Made by a program: the position numbers and the translations under genes. This document shows positions 36,096 to 47,354 of a DNA stretch of 64,000 nt, piece by piece; position 1 is the first letter of the stretch, and every line of letters starts with the position of its first letter. The stretch comes from Microbacterium sp. VKM Ac-2870 (GTDB taxonomy: Bacteria > Actinomycetota > Actinomycetes > Actinomycetales > Microbacteriaceae): NCBI RefSeq assembly GCF_015350795.1, contig NZ_JADKSH010000001.1, forward strand, positions 248,461 to 312,460, in the 5' to 3' direction. Below the pieces are notes generated by a model. That model was not told the DNA's origin and did not search any database. It was given only the letters and a program-made list of their open reading frames with translations.

Positions 36096-37444
36096 ACGAT
36101 CGCAACCGCGCCGACGCGGTCTACCGCAACCTGTTGACCCGCCAAGGTGAGCAGTGGGTACAGCCTCGCGTGGAGCGCACCCGGCGGGTGCTCGAGCTGC
36201 TCGACGACCCCCAGCGCACCTACCGGGTGGTCCATGTCACGGGCACGAACGGCAAGACGTCGACCAGCCGCATGATCGAGTCGATCGTTCGTGCGCATGG
36301 GCTCCGCACCGGCCTGTTCACGAGCCCGCACCTGGAGCGCTTCACCGAGCGCATCATGATCGACGGAGAACCCATCGACGACGGGCTCATCGCAGATGCG
36401 TGGGACGAAATCGGCCCGATCGTCGACCTCGTCGATGCAGAACTCGCGGCATCCGGCGATGCAGCTCTGACATTCTTCGAGCTGCTGACGGTGCTCGCGT
36501 TCGTCGCGTTCGCGGATGCTCCTGTCGATGTCGCCGTCGTCGAGGTGGGCATGGGCGGCACGTGGGACTCGACCAACACCGCCGATGGCGATGTGGCCGT
36601 CATCGCCCCGATCGACCTCGACCACGCCGACAAGCTCGGAAACACCATCGCCGAGATTGCGACGGTGAAGGCGGGCATCATCAAAGACGGTGCCGCCACG
36701 GTCTCGGCTACACAGAACGCTGCAGCGATCGAGGTCCTCACTGCGGCAGCAGCAGCGCGAGGCGCCACCCTGGCCGTCGAGGGAACCGCGTTCGGCCTCA
36801 CGACGCAGCGCCTCGCGGTAGGCGGACAGCAGCTCGGTGTGCAGGGACTGGCCGCGACGTACGACGACCTCTACCTCCCGCTGTACGGAGCGCATCAGGG
36901 ACACAACGCGGCGCTCGCGATCGCCGCCGTGGAGTCGCTCATCGGCGCCGGAACGCAGCCGATCGCGCCGGATGTGCTCGCCGATGGACTGGCGCAGGTC
37001 ACCTCGCCGGGCCGGCTGCAGTTGATCGGCGTGGCTCCCACCGTGCTCGTCGACAGCGCCCACAACCCGCACGGGGCACGGGCGCTGGTCGCCGCCCTGT
37101 CCGACTCGTTCGACTTCGACGAGTGGGGCATCGTTCTCGGCGCCTTCCGCGACAAGGACACGGCGGGCATCGTCGCCACCCTCGCACCGGCGGCGAGCCA
37201 TGTCTTCGTCACCGCCCCCCCGTCCGAGCGCGCGGCAGACCCGGACACGCTCGCCGATCATGTCCAGGCGGCGGGCATCCCCGTCAGCGTGCACCCTGAC
37301 CTGGCCGATGCCGCTGAAGCCGCACGCGAGTGGGCGTCCGCCTCAGACCGACGAGCGGTGGTCATCGCCGGAAGTGTCGTGCTCGCCGGCGAGGCGCTGC
37401 AGCTGGCGGCGGCGGAGGATTGGAAGGAAGGGTGGCACGCGTGA
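36092..37444 (+). CDS. folC: Folylpolyglutamate synthase / dihydrofolate synthase
   Basis: 450 residues, Mur-ligase fold. The P-loop [13 protein letters not shown] lies at about 51-63; further signatures are [11 protein letters not shown], the [13 protein letters not shown] segment and the C-terminal [13 protein letters not shown]. It adds glutamate to dihydropteroate and to folates. The N-terminus ([26 protein letters not shown]) is typical for actinobacteria. GTG 36092 overlaps ileS by 4 nt and the stop overlaps the next gene by 4 nt, so the operon is tightly coupled. Confidence 0.96.
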   Translation: MNDRNRADAVYRNLLTRQGEQWVQPRVERTRRVLELLDDPQRTYRVVHVTGTNGKTSTSRMIESIVRAHGLRTGLFTSPHLERFTERIMIDGEPIDDGLIADAWDEIGPIVDLVDAELAASGDAALTFFELLTVLAFVAFADAPVDVAVVEVGMGGTWDSTNTADGDVAVIAPIDLDHADKLGNTIAEIATVKAGIIKDGAATVSATQNAAAIEVLTAAAAARGATLAVEGTAFGLTTQRLAVGGQQLGVQGLAATYDDLYLPLYGAHQGHNAALAIAAVESLIGAGTQPIAPDVLADGLAQVTSPGRLQLIGVAPTVLVDSAHNPHGARALVAALSDSFDFDEWGIVLGAFRDKDTAGIVATLAPAASHVFVTAPPSERAADPDTLADHVQAAGIPVSVHPDLADAAEAAREWASASDRRAVVIAGSVVLAGEALQLAAAEDWKEGWHA

Positions 37445-37827
37445 GTGCAGCCCGTGCGCGCCGTCAGCGCGGCGCCGAGGAGTCGCTGGCACAGGTCGTG
37501 CTGGGCTTCGAGTCCATCATCGTGTTCCTCGGCGGTCTCGCCGTCTACGGGCTGAGCGCGCTTCCCGCGGGCATTGCATCGTGGTGGGGAATCGTGGCGG
37601 GGTCTGTCCTGGCGTTGCTCATGATCTTGACGACCGCTCGCCTCAACTCGCGCAGTGGCATCATGCTCGGTTGGGTCTGGCAGGGGGTGGTCGTCCTCGG
37701 AGGAATCGTCGTTCCCGCGCTGGTTGTCGTGGGGGTCATTTTCGGTGCGATGTATGCGTATGCGACGATCAAGGGCAGGGCGCTCGATCGTCGAAACGCG
37801 GCCCGCGTACTTCCTCCCCGCCCGTAA
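37441..37827 (+). CDS. DUF4233 membrane protein
   Basis: 128 residues. After a basic start ([24 protein letters not shown]) there are four hydrophobic helices up to about residue 110 and a basic C-terminus. DUF4233 proteins are found between folC and ndk in many actinobacteria; the function is unknown. GTG 37441 overlaps the folC stop as GTGA. The upstream open frame is a folC shadow. Confidence 0.9.
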   Translation: MSAARARRQRGAEESLAQVVLGFESIIVFLGGLAVYGLSALPAGIASWWGIVAGSVLALLMILTTARLNSRSGIMLGWVWQGVVVLGGIVVPALVVVGVIFGAMYAYATIKGRALDRRNAARVLPPRP

Positions 37828-37843
37828 CCGAACGGAGACCGAC

Positions 37844-38257
37844 ATGCCCACCGAAGAGACCCTCGTCCTCGTCAAGCCCGACGGCGTCGCCCGCGGCCTC
37901 ACTGGCGCGATCCTGGCCCGCATCGAGGCGAAGGGATACGCACTCGTCGACATCAAGCTCGTCGAGCCCGACCGTGATCTGCTCGAGCAGCACTACGCCG
38001 AGCACGCGGGAAAGCCCTTCTACGAGCCGCTCGTGGAGTTCATGCTCTCTGGCCCTTCTGTGGCCATCCGGCTGGCGGGCAACCGCGTCATCGAGGGTTT
38101 TCGTTCGCTGGCAGGCACGACCGATCCCACCACGGCGGCGCCCGGCACGATCCGGGGCGACTTCGGTCGCGACTGGGGACTCAAGGTGCAGCAGAACCTG
38201 GTGCACGGCAGCGACAGCCCCGAGTCGGCGGCACGCGAACTCGCGATCTGGTTCTGA
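37844..38257 (+). CDS. ndk: Nucleoside diphosphate kinase
   Basis: 137 residues. It transfers the gamma phosphate of ATP to nucleoside diphosphates through His121, in the signature NLVHGSDSPESA. KPDGVARGL and the SGPSVAI Kpn-loop region are intact and the length is standard. CGGAG 7 nt before ATG 37844 supports the start. It is the last gene of the ileS operon before a strong terminator. Confidence 0.98.
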   Translation: MPTEETLVLVKPDGVARGLTGAILARIEAKGYALVDIKLVEPDRDLLEQHYAEHAGKPFYEPLVEFMLSGPSVAIRLAGNRVIEGFRSLAGTTDPTTAAPGTIRGDFGRDWGLKVQQNLVHGSDSPESAARELAIWF

Positions 38258-38269
38258 TCGTCCGCATAT

Positions 38270-38307
38270 CGACGCGCCCGATCGCAGGTCTGCGGCCGGG
38301 CGCGTCG
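38270..38307. terminator. Bidirectional terminator between ndk and VKOR genes
   Basis: Outer 11-bp perfect arms (38270-38280 and 38297-38307) with an inner CGCAG/CTGCG stem. Convergent genes on both sides. Confidence 0.75.
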
Positions 38308-38324
38308 GTGTGTGCCGGGGCTGT

Positions 38325-38939
38325 CTAGAAGATGACGTCGATGAGCTGCGGAATCGCGTCGAGGCGGAACTGCGCGAGCAGCAGAACGATCGCGTACGTG
38401 ACGAGTGCCATCAGCGGCACCCACGCACCGAGTGCGGTTCCGACGGCACGCACACGGGGGGCGTCGGAGACGACGCCCGACCGCAGCAGATGAACAGCGA
38501 CCGCGTAGAAGGTCGGAATGGTCACCAGCCACGTCACCATGCACCAGGGGCAGAGCGTACCGAGCACGTAGATGCTCTGGCTGATGAGCCACACGACGAA
38601 GCCGAAGGCGAAAGTCACACCCGCGAAGAACGCCCACCAGAACCAGCGGGCGAAACGCGCGCCGGCCAGAATCGCCATCCCGACCACGATCGGAGCCATC
38701 CACCCACCGAGTCCGATGATCGGGTTGGGAAAGCCGAAGACGCTGCCTTGGGGTGATTCCAGGTTGGCGCTGCACTGCACGATGATGCTGAAGTCGCAGG
38801 ATGCCGCGGCCGTCGAACCGGCGACTTTGGAGAGCTTTTCCACCGTCAGCGCGAAGGCGGCGATCCAACCGATGACGCCGGCGATCACCAGCCAGATCGC
38901 GAGGACTCGGGGCCGGCTGTCGATCGTGCGTGGGTGCAT
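38325..38939 (-). CDS. Vitamin K epoxide reductase (VKOR) family protein
   Basis: 204 residues with about five membrane helices. The redox-active pair CPWC and the paired loop cysteines CDFSIIVQC are present. Bacterial VKORs reoxidise DsbA-like proteins using quinone and so drive disulfide formation in exported proteins. No Trx domain is fused, so a separate DsbA partner is needed, not in this window. The start is ATG 38939, with GATAAT 7 nt upstream (38952-38947, minus strand); the open frame to 39062 is not supported. Confidence 0.93.
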   Translation of the reverse strand: MHPRTIDSRPRVLAIWLVIAGVIGWIAAFALTVEKLSKVAGSTAAASCDFSIIVQCSANLESPQGSVFGFPNPIIGLGGWMAPIVVGMAILAGARFARWFWWAFFAGVTFAFGFVVWLISQSIYVLGTLCPWCMVTWLVTIPTFYAVAVHLLRSGVVSDAPRVRAVGTALGAWVPLMALVTYAIVLLLAQFRLDAIPQLIDVIF

Positions 38940-39244
38940 GACGGTGATTATCGCATTCGAGCGGATGGTGTCCGCTGGGGAAGCGTAAGCGACGCGCGGA
39001 GAGCCCGAAGACCGGTTCTGCTCGATCCACGCAAGAAGATGCGATACTGGTGGCTGATGCATTGCGGCCGCGCCGCACAGCGCATCACCGAAGACTTCGG
39101 GCGATGAACGCCCGGCAGTACGAGCCCCGCCACCGAGCGGGTGAGGCTGCAGACCGAATGAGCACGCGGTTGCCCGGCACCCGGGAGGTACCGCCAGATG
39201 TCACCCGACGGCACGCGGAGCCGGCGGCGAGGAGTAAGCCAGAG
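38940..39244. promoter_or_regulatory. Intergenic region with the VKOR -10 and rne leader
   Basis: A roughly 300-bp stretch without a gene. It contains the VKOR -10 (GATAAT, 38952-38947, minus) and a plus-strand -10 candidate GATACT (39043-39048), which gives rne an untranslated leader of about 190 nt. Within the leader CGGGCG/CGCCCG (39098-39103 and 39109-39114) forms a small hairpin. No conserved RNA family is recognised; some open codons before 39245 are not convincing as protein. Confidence 0.5.
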
Positions 39245-41647
39245 ATGGCCGATCAGATCAACGACCAGTCCACACCCGCCACGGACGAGGCTCTGAGCGC
39301 CTCGTCGCCCGACGATCAGGCCGCCCCCGTCCTCGTTCCCGAGAGCGCGGATGCCGCACCGGAGCCGACCGCTGCGGAAGAGGCCCCTGCCTCCATCGAC
39401 GGCCTCGACATTGCGGAGGGCACGGAGTCCGCAACATCCGACGAGGAGGCCGCCGGCGACCAGACTGCGAGTGCGGAGCCCGCCGACGACAACGCGGCTG
39501 CGGCAGCCGATGTCGCCGAGGCGTCGGAGCCCGCAAAGGACGACCAGCCGCTCACCGCCGTGAGCCTCGGGCTGCTTCCCGCCGACTTCGTTTCGGCCGT
39601 CTCGACGCAGCTCGTCTTCTACGCACCCGCTGTGGCTCCGCTGCCGCCGCGCCCGGGCTCGCGGCCCGACGGTCGCGACGACCGCGACGAGGCCGGTCCG
39701 GAGACCGCGTCGAGCGCCCGCCGCCGCAACCGCCGCCGCAGCGGAGGAGCCTCGGCATCCGAGGCGGACGACGCCCCACAGGGTCAGACCCCTCCGCGTC
39801 GCCGTGCCGTCGAACTCATCACCGAGCCGCAGCGGATCAAGGGGTCCACCCGTCTCGAGGCGAAGAAGCAGCGCCGCCGCGATGGCCGCGAGGCCGGACG
39901 TCGACGCACCGTCGTGACGGAGGCCGAGTTCCTCGCGCGCCGTGAGGCCGTCGACCGCGACATGATCGTGCGTTCCAAGAACGGTCGCATCCAGATCGCC
40001 GTTCTCGAGGACAACGTCCTCGTCGAGCACTACGTCGCGCGCAGCCAGGAGTCGTCGCTGATCGGCAACGTCTACCTCGGTCGCGTGCAGAACGTGCTGC
40101 CCAGTATGGAGGCCGCTTTCGTCGACATCGGCCGCGGACGCAACGCGGTGCTGTACTCCGGCGAGGTCGACTGGGATGCCGTCGAGACGGGCAACCAGCC
40201 GCGTCGCATCGAGCTTGCGCTCAAGAGCGGCGACCGCGTGCTCGTGCAGGTCACCAAAGATCCGGTGGGACACAAGGGCGCTCGCCTGACCAGCCAGATA
40301 TCGCTGCCGGGCCGCTACCTCGTCTACGTTCCCGGCGGCGCGATGAACGGCATCTCGCGCAAGCTCCCCGACACGGAGCGCGCGCGCCTGAAGCGCATCC
40401 TCAAGGAGGTGCTGCCCGAGTCGAGCGGCGTCATCGTCCGCACGGCCGCCGAGGGCGCGACCGAAGACCAGTTGACGCGCGACGTGCAGCGTCTCACCTC
40501 GCAGTGGGAGCACATCTCGTCGCAGGTGGACACCATCGGTGCACCGGCCCTGCTGCATTCCGAGCCCGACCTGCTGGTCAAGATCGTCCGCGACGTCTTC
40601 AACGAGGACTTCTCCAAGATGCTGATCCAGGGCGATGACGCCTACCAGACCATCACGGCCTACCTCGCCGGCGTCGCGCCGGACCTTCTCGAGCGCATCG
40701 AGAAGTACGAGGACGAGCAGGATCCCTTCGACCGCTTCCGCGTGACCGAGCAGATCGAGAAGGCTCTCGACCGCAAGGTGTGGCTGCCGTCGGGCGGATC
40801 TCTCGTCATCGACCGCACCGAGGCGATGACGGTGGTCGACGTCAACACCGGCAAGTTCGTCGGATCGGGCGGCAACCTCGAGGAGACCGTCACCAAGAAC
40901 AACCTCGAAGCGGCCGAGGAGATCGTCCGTCAGCTGCGCCTGCGCGACATCGGCGGCATCATCGTCGTCGACTTCATCGACATGGTTCTCGAATCGAACC
41001 GCGACCTGGTGCTGCGCCGTCTTGTTGAGTGCCTCAGCCGTGACCGCACCAAGCACCAGGTGGCCGAGGTCACTTCGCTCGGTCTCGTCCAGATGACGCG
41101 CAAGAAGCTCGGCCTCGGGCTGCTGGAGACCTTCAGCGAACCGTGCGAGGTCTGCGCCGGCCGCGGCGTGATCGTTCACCACGACCCGGTCGTCAAGCAC
41201 CGCGGCTCGCAGGCGCCGTCGCAGAGCAACGGCGGTCGCCGTTCGCGCCAGGGCGCTCCCACCGGCGCGCCGAGCGCGGGCAACGGCGTGACGCACGTCA
41301 TCACGGAGAGCGCGAAGTCGGCGCTGGCACAGATCGCGGCGTCCACGATCCACACCGCGGCCGAGGAGGCCGGTCTGTCCGCCGAGCCTGTGCTCTCACT
41401 TCCGGTCGAGACAGAGGTCGCCAGCGAGCGGCCCAAGCGTCCCCGCAAGAAGCGGGAGTCGCCGGCGCGGGCGTCGAGCGAGAAGACGGAGAAGGACATG
41501 CTCCTGGACTCCGTGCTCAGTGCTCTTCCCGAGCCGAAGGCTCCGGGTCAGGGACGCGGGCGTCGTCGTGTGACCACTGCCGCGCTCACCGGAACGCCCG
41601 TCGCTGCGACACCGACGGGTGATCAGTCCCCGGCATCTGCGGACTGA
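39245..41647 (+). CDS. rne: Ribonuclease E/G family endoribonuclease
   Basis: 800 residues. A disordered acidic Ala/Asp/Glu-rich N-terminal region (1 to about 215) is followed by an Arg/Lys-rich segment (RRNRRRSGGAS), the S1 RNA-binding domain (GNVYLGRVQNVLPSMEAAFVDIG), the 5' sensor, and the DNase I-like core with catalytic Asp residues in MTVVDVNTGKFVG and VVDFIDM. The zinc-link cysteines (CEVC) follow. It starts rRNA and mRNA processing and decay. The catalytic core is central, as in other actinobacteria. ATG 39245 is chosen for GAGGAG upstream and N-terminal composition; the upstream frame is not convincing. Confidence 0.95.
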   Translation: MADQINDQSTPATDEALSASSPDDQAAPVLVPESADAAPEPTAAEEAPASIDGLDIAEGTESATSDEEAAGDQTASAEPADDNAAAAADVAEASEPAKDDQPLTAVSLGLLPADFVSAVSTQLVFYAPAVAPLPPRPGSRPDGRDDRDEAGPETASSARRRNRRRSGGASASEADDAPQGQTPPRRRAVELITEPQRIKGSTRLEAKKQRRRDGREAGRRRTVVTEAEFLARREAVDRDMIVRSKNGRIQIAVLEDNVLVEHYVARSQESSLIGNVYLGRVQNVLPSMEAAFVDIGRGRNAVLYSGEVDWDAVETGNQPRRIELALKSGDRVLVQVTKDPVGHKGARLTSQISLPGRYLVYVPGGAMNGISRKLPDTERARLKRILKEVLPESSGVIVRTAAEGATEDQLTRDVQRLTSQWEHISSQVDTIGAPALLHSEPDLLVKIVRDVFNEDFSKMLIQGDDAYQTITAYLAGVAPDLLERIEKYEDEQDPFDRFRVTEQIEKALDRKVWLPSGGSLVIDRTEAMTVVDVNTGKFVGSGGNLEETVTKNNLEAAEEIVRQLRLRDIGGIIVVDFIDMVLESNRDLVLRRLVECLSRDRTKHQVAEVTSLGLVQMTRKKLGLGLLETFSEPCEVCAGRGVIVHHDPVVKHRGSQAPSQSNGGRRSRQGAPTGAPSAGNGVTHVITESAKSALAQIAASTIHTAAEEAGLSAEPVLSLPVETEVASERPKRPRKKRESPARASSEKTEKDMLLDSVLSALPEPKAPGQGRGRRRVTTAALTGTPVAATPTGDQSPASAD

Positions 41648-41648
41648 T

Positions 41649-41921
41649 TCAGAGTGAACGCCGCTCGCGAGCGGTGACCCGCAAACCCGAAGCGATCAAC
41701 CGCTTCACCAACTCGTGGCCGCTCACGTGCTCTGCACCGGCGGCCACGAGCCTGTTCAGGGCGTCTTCAGGCACGTCGTAGTGGTCGCGGTCGAATCCTC
41801 GACGGGGGATGCCGTTGGCTTCCGCGAACGCGTGGAGCTCCTCGAGGTCGCTGTCGCTGACCAGGTGCGCCCACAACCGCCCATGTGCGGGCCAGCGCGC
41901 GTCGTCGATGAGGATCGCCAT
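41649..41921 (-). CDS. DUF4031 domain protein
   Basis: 90 residues, MAILIDDARWPAHGRLWAHL, then EELHAFAEANGIPRRGFDRDHYDVPE. It is a complete DUF4031 protein, a short family of unknown function with a conserved RWPAHG and FDxDHYD pattern. It converges with rne, the stops being one base apart with no hairpin between. ATG 41921 has TAGACT 6 nt upstream, so it is probably leaderless. Confidence 0.9.
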   Translation of the reverse strand: MAILIDDARWPAHGRLWAHLVSDSDLEELHAFAEANGIPRRGFDRDHYDVPEDALNRLVAAGAEHVSGHELVKRLIASGLRVTARERRSL

Positions 41922-41927
41922 GGCTGG

Positions 41928-41933
41928 AGTCTA
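41928..41933 (-). promoter_or_regulatory. -10 hexamer of the DUF4031 gene
   Basis: TAGACT on the minus strand, 6 nt before ATG 41921. Confidence 0.5.
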
Positions 41934-41962
41934 AGTCGGGCGCGACACGCCCCGGGCCGCTT

Positions 41963-41991
41963 TTGCCGATGGGCAGCGCATCGGGTAAAGT
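41963..41991 (+). promoter_or_regulatory. rplU-rpmA promoter
   Basis: -35 TTGCCG (41963-41968), 17-bp spacer and -10 TAAAGT (41986-41991): the clearest two-element promoter in the window. The untranslated leader to rplU is about 115 nt and may hold the autoregulatory region usual for ribosomal protein genes. Confidence 0.7.
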
Positions 41992-42112
41992 AGACCCTTG
42001 GTGCGTCGAGTTTCGCCTCCGCACTGGATATTTGGGCACAACCTTTACGGGCGTGCTCGTCCCATGAAGACAGCCGGGGCCGCAGGCTCCGCAGAAGAAA
42101 AACAGGTGTGAA

Positions 42113-42421
42113 GTGGTTTACGCAGTTGTGCGCGCCGGCGGCCGTCAGGAGAAGGTCGAGGTCGGCACGATCGTCGTTCTCGACCGTCAGCAGGTCAAGG
42201 TCGGCGAGAAGCTCGAGCTGCCCGCCGTGCTGCTCGTCGATGGCGACGCCGTGACGACCGACGCCGACAAGCTGGCGAAGGTGACCGTCACCGCCGAGGT
42301 TCTCGGCGAAGAGCGCGGTCCCAAGATCGTCATCCAGAAGTTCAAGAACAAGACCGGTTACAAGAAGCGCCAGGGACACCGTCAGGACCTCACGCGCGTC
42401 AAGATCACCGGCATCAAGTAA
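42113..42421 (+). CDS. rplU: 50S ribosomal protein L21
   Basis: 102 residues, [19 protein letters not shown], a full-length L21 that binds 23S rRNA with L20. The end [17 protein letters not shown] is conserved. The start is GTG 42113 after AGGTG at 6 nt. rpmA follows after 18 nt, the universal pair. The long leader suggests regulation at the RNA level, not resolved here. Confidence 0.98.
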   Translation: MVYAVVRAGGRQEKVEVGTIVVLDRQQVKVGEKLELPAVLLVDGDAVTTDADKLAKVTVTAEVLGEERGPKIVIQKFKNKTGYKKRQGHRQDLTRVKITGIK

Positions 42422-42439
42422 GCGGAAGAGGCATCCGAG

Positions 42440-42697
42440 ATGGCACACAAAAAGGGCGCGAGCTCTACCCGCAACGGCCGTGACTCCAACGCCCAGCGAC
42501 TGGGCGTGAAGCGCTTCGGCGGTCAGGCTGTCCTCGCCGGCGAGATCATCGTTCGTCAGCGCGGCACACACTTCCACCCGGGCGCCAACGTCGGCCGCGG
42601 TGGCGACGACACGCTGTTCGCTCTCGCCGCCGGTGCAGTCGAATTCGGCAAGAAGGGCGGCCGCAAGGTCGTCAACATCGTCGCTGCGGCGGAGTGA
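42440..42697 (+). CDS. rpmA: 50S ribosomal protein L27
   Basis: 85 residues, [20 protein letters not shown], standard L27, which lies near the peptidyl-transferase centre. There is no N-terminal extension needing the Prp protease cleavage seen in Firmicutes. It is followed by a strong terminator, separating it from obgE. Confidence 0.98.
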   Translation: MAHKKGASSTRNGRDSNAQRLGVKRFGGQAVLAGEIIVRQRGTHFHPGANVGRGGDDTLFALAAGAVEFGKKGGRKVVNIVAAAE

Positions 42698-42720
42698 CCC
42701 GCGTTCGACCATAGACATGA

Positions 42721-45155
<2,435 letters not shown>

Positions 45156-45178
45156 GAGAGCCTGCGGTGGACGCTCGA

Positions 45179-45184
45179 TACACT
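45179..45184 (+). promoter_or_regulatory. -10 hexamer of proA
   Basis: TACACT 6 nt before ATG 45191; no Shine-Dalgarno, hence a probable leaderless promoter inside the operon. Confidence 0.5.
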
Positions 45185-45190
45185 GAGCGG

Positions 45191-46480
45191 ATGACCACTC
45201 CCACCGCGACCGTCGCTGTCGCCGACTCCGTCGCCACTGGTGCTCGCGAACGCATCGAGCGTGCGCACGATGCCGCGCGGGGAATCGGGCTGCTGTCTGA
45301 CATCGACAAGACGGACGCCCTCAACGCCGTCGCCGCCGCGATAGAGGCGGCGACGGAGGAGATCGTCTCCGCGAACGCCGTCGACCTCGAGCGCGCAGCG
45401 CGCGACGAGCTGTCGACGGGGCTGCTCGACCGCCTCCGCCTGGATGCCGATCGCGTCGGAGCCCTGGCGTCTGCCGTGCGCGACGTCGCGGCGTTGCCCG
45501 ACCCGGTGGGGCGCATCCTCGACGAGCGGGTGCTCGCCAACGGTGTGCGGCTGCAGAAGGTATCCGTCCCGTTCGGGGTCGTCGGGTCGATCTACGAGGC
45601 GCGCCCGAACGTCACGGTCGACATCGCCGCGCTCGCGCTCCGCTCCGGAAACGCCGTCGTGCTGCGCGGGGGTACCGCCGCACAGTCGACGAACGCCGCG
45701 CTCGTGCGCGTCATGCGCTCCGCGCTGGCCGAGCGCGGGATAGACCCCGAGGCCGTCCAGACCGTCGACGACTTCGGTCGCGCGGGCGCTCAGGCCCTCA
45801 TGCAGGCGCGCGGCCTCGTCGACGTGCTGGTTCCGCGCGGCAGTGCTCAGCTCATCGAGACAGTGGTGACGCAGTCCGCGGTGCCGGTGATCGAGACCGG
45901 CGCCGGGGTCGTGCACATCGTGCTGGATTCCTCCGCGCCGAAGGAGTGGGCCGAGCGCATCGTCGTGAACGCGAAGGCCCAGCGCCCGAGTGTGTGCAAC
46001 GCCGTCGAAACCGTGCTGGTCGTTCGGGATGCCGCTGAGCGGCTCATTCCGCCCGTTGCCGCCGCCCTGATCGACGCGGGTGTCACCATACACGGCGACG
46101 AGACGGTCCGCAGCCTCGTCGCGGGGGCCGTCGAAGCGACCGAGGCGGACTGGTCGACCGAGCACATGAGCCTGGACCTGTCTATGCGGGTGGTCGATGA
46201 CCTCGACGCGGCGCTCGCGCACATCCGCCGCTACTCCACACACCACACGGAGTCGATCGTGACCTCCGACGACGCGCACGCCGAGCGTTTCCTCGCGGAG
46301 GTCGATTCCGCCGTCGTCATGGCCAACGCCTCCACCCGGTTCACCGACGGCGGCGAGTTCGGCTTCGGCGCGGAAGTCGGCATCTCCACCCAGAAGCTGC
46401 ACGCACGCGGCCCGATGGGCCTGCCCGAGCTCACGAGCACCAAGTGGCTCGCGCGTGGGTCCGGGCAGATCCGCAGCTGA
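45191..46480 (+). CDS. proA: Gamma-glutamyl phosphate reductase
   Basis: 429 residues, aldehyde-dehydrogenase fold. The catalytic Cys is in the QRPSVCNAVETV segment; further signatures are PFGVVGSIYEARPNVT, GNAVVLRGG and GGEFGFGAEVGISTQK. It reduces glutamyl 5-phosphate with NADPH, the second step of proline synthesis. The length is typical. ATG 45191 is chosen over the upstream frame that runs from proB, because of the -10 and the family N-terminus. Confidence 0.97.
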   Translation: MTTPTATVAVADSVATGARERIERAHDAARGIGLLSDIDKTDALNAVAAAIEAATEEIVSANAVDLERAARDELSTGLLDRLRLDADRVGALASAVRDVAALPDPVGRILDERVLANGVRLQKVSVPFGVVGSIYEARPNVTVDIAALALRSGNAVVLRGGTAAQSTNAALVRVMRSALAERGIDPEAVQTVDDFGRAGAQALMQARGLVDVLVPRGSAQLIETVVTQSAVPVIETGAGVVHIVLDSSAPKEWAERIVVNAKAQRPSVCNAVETVLVVRDAAERLIPPVAAALIDAGVTIHGDETVRSLVAGAVEATEADWSTEHMSLDLSMRVVDDLDAALAHIRRYSTHHTESIVTSDDAHAERFLAEVDSAVVMANASTRFTDGGEFGFGAEVGISTQKLHARGPMGLPELTSTKWLARGSGQIRS

Positions 46481-46520
46481 CCACCTAAACTGGGAAGACC
46501 CGACTTTCGAAGGAGTCCGA

Positions 46521-46748
46521 ATGACCCTCGCCACGATCCTCGCCCTCGCCTCGGCGGAGGCGGAGCACCACGGCAACGTCCAGGCCGAGACGTTCATCTT
46601 CGGCCTGATCGCGTTCATCGTGTTCATGGCGCTGGGCCTGGTGACGCTGTCGTACCGCAACGTCGCCAACCGCCACTCGCACAAAGCCGAGGCCTACGCG
46701 AAGGCGCACCCCGTCGACCAGGCTCAGGTGGGACACGGCCACCACTAG
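46521..46748 (+). CDS. Small single-span membrane protein, 75 aa
   Basis: MTLATILALASAEAEHHGNV leads into one membrane helix (about 24-46), then RNVANRHSHKAEAYAKAHPV and a His-rich end (GHGHH). AAGGAG 6 nt before ATG 46521 supports the start. I know this kind of protein only as a conserved small ORF between proA and nadD in Microbacteriaceae. The function is unknown; the His-rich end could bind metal, which is speculation. A -10 candidate TAAACT is at 46486-46491. Confidence 0.8.
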   Translation: MTLATILALASAEAEHHGNVQAETFIFGLIAFIVFMALGLVTLSYRNVANRHSHKAEAYAKAHPVDQAQVGHGHH

Positions 46749-46757
46749 GACGGCAGG

Positions 46758-47354
46758 ATGACTTCGACGCGCGCCCCACGCATCGGGGTCATGGGTGGGA
46801 CCTTCGACCCGATCCACCACGGTCACCTCGTCGCAGCGAGCGAAGTCGCACAGTCGTTCGACCTCGACGAGGTCGTGTTCGTTCCCACGGGCATGCCATG
46901 GCAGAAAGAGAAGGTAACGGCGGGGGAGCACCGCTACCTAATGACCGTCATTGCGACGGCATCCAATCCACAATTCACGGTCAGCCGCGTCGACATCGAC
47001 CGCGGAGGACCTACGTACACCATCGATACGCTTCGTGATCTGAAAGCTGCCCGGCCCGATGCCGAGCTGTTCTTCATCACCGGCGCCGACGCGATCGCGC
47101 AGATCGTCGGATGGCGCGACCACGACGGCCTGTGGGACCTCGCCCACTTCGTCGCAGTTTCCCGTCCCGGTCACGTCCTCTCCACCGAGGGCCTGCCCGA
47201 AGAGGTCGTGAGCCGGCTGGAGATTCCCGCTCTATCCATCTCATCGACCGACTGCCGCGCACGCGTGAAGAAGGGACACCCCGTGTGGTACCTCGTCCCG
47301 GACGGCGTCGTCCAATACATTGCGAAGCACCACCTCTACCGGAGCGAGGCATGA
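46758..47354 (+). CDS. nadD: Nicotinate-nucleotide adenylyltransferase
   Basis: 198 residues, nucleotidyltransferase fold. [18 protein letters not shown] carries the first ATP motif (GxFDPxHxGH) and [13 protein letters not shown] the second. It makes nicotinate adenine dinucleotide from nicotinate mononucleotide in NAD synthesis. The start ATG 46758 is 10 nt after the stop of the small membrane protein. Its stop overlaps the next gene as ATGA, which leads to rsfS in the usual order. Confidence 0.97.
   Translation: MTSTRAPRIGVMGGTFDPIHHGHLVAASEVAQSFDLDEVVFVPTGMPWQKEKVTAGEHRYLMTVIATASNPQFTVSRVDIDRGGPTYTIDTLRDLKAARPDAELFFITGADAIAQIVGWRDHDGLWDLAHFVAVSRPGHVLSTEGLPEEVVSRLEIPALSISSTDCRARVKKGHPVWYLVPDGVVQYIAKHHLYRSEA

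Noticed and set aside
38948..41353. 801-aa minus-strand ORF antisense to rne
   Set aside because: Shadow frame; rne has clear catalytic motifs on the other strand.
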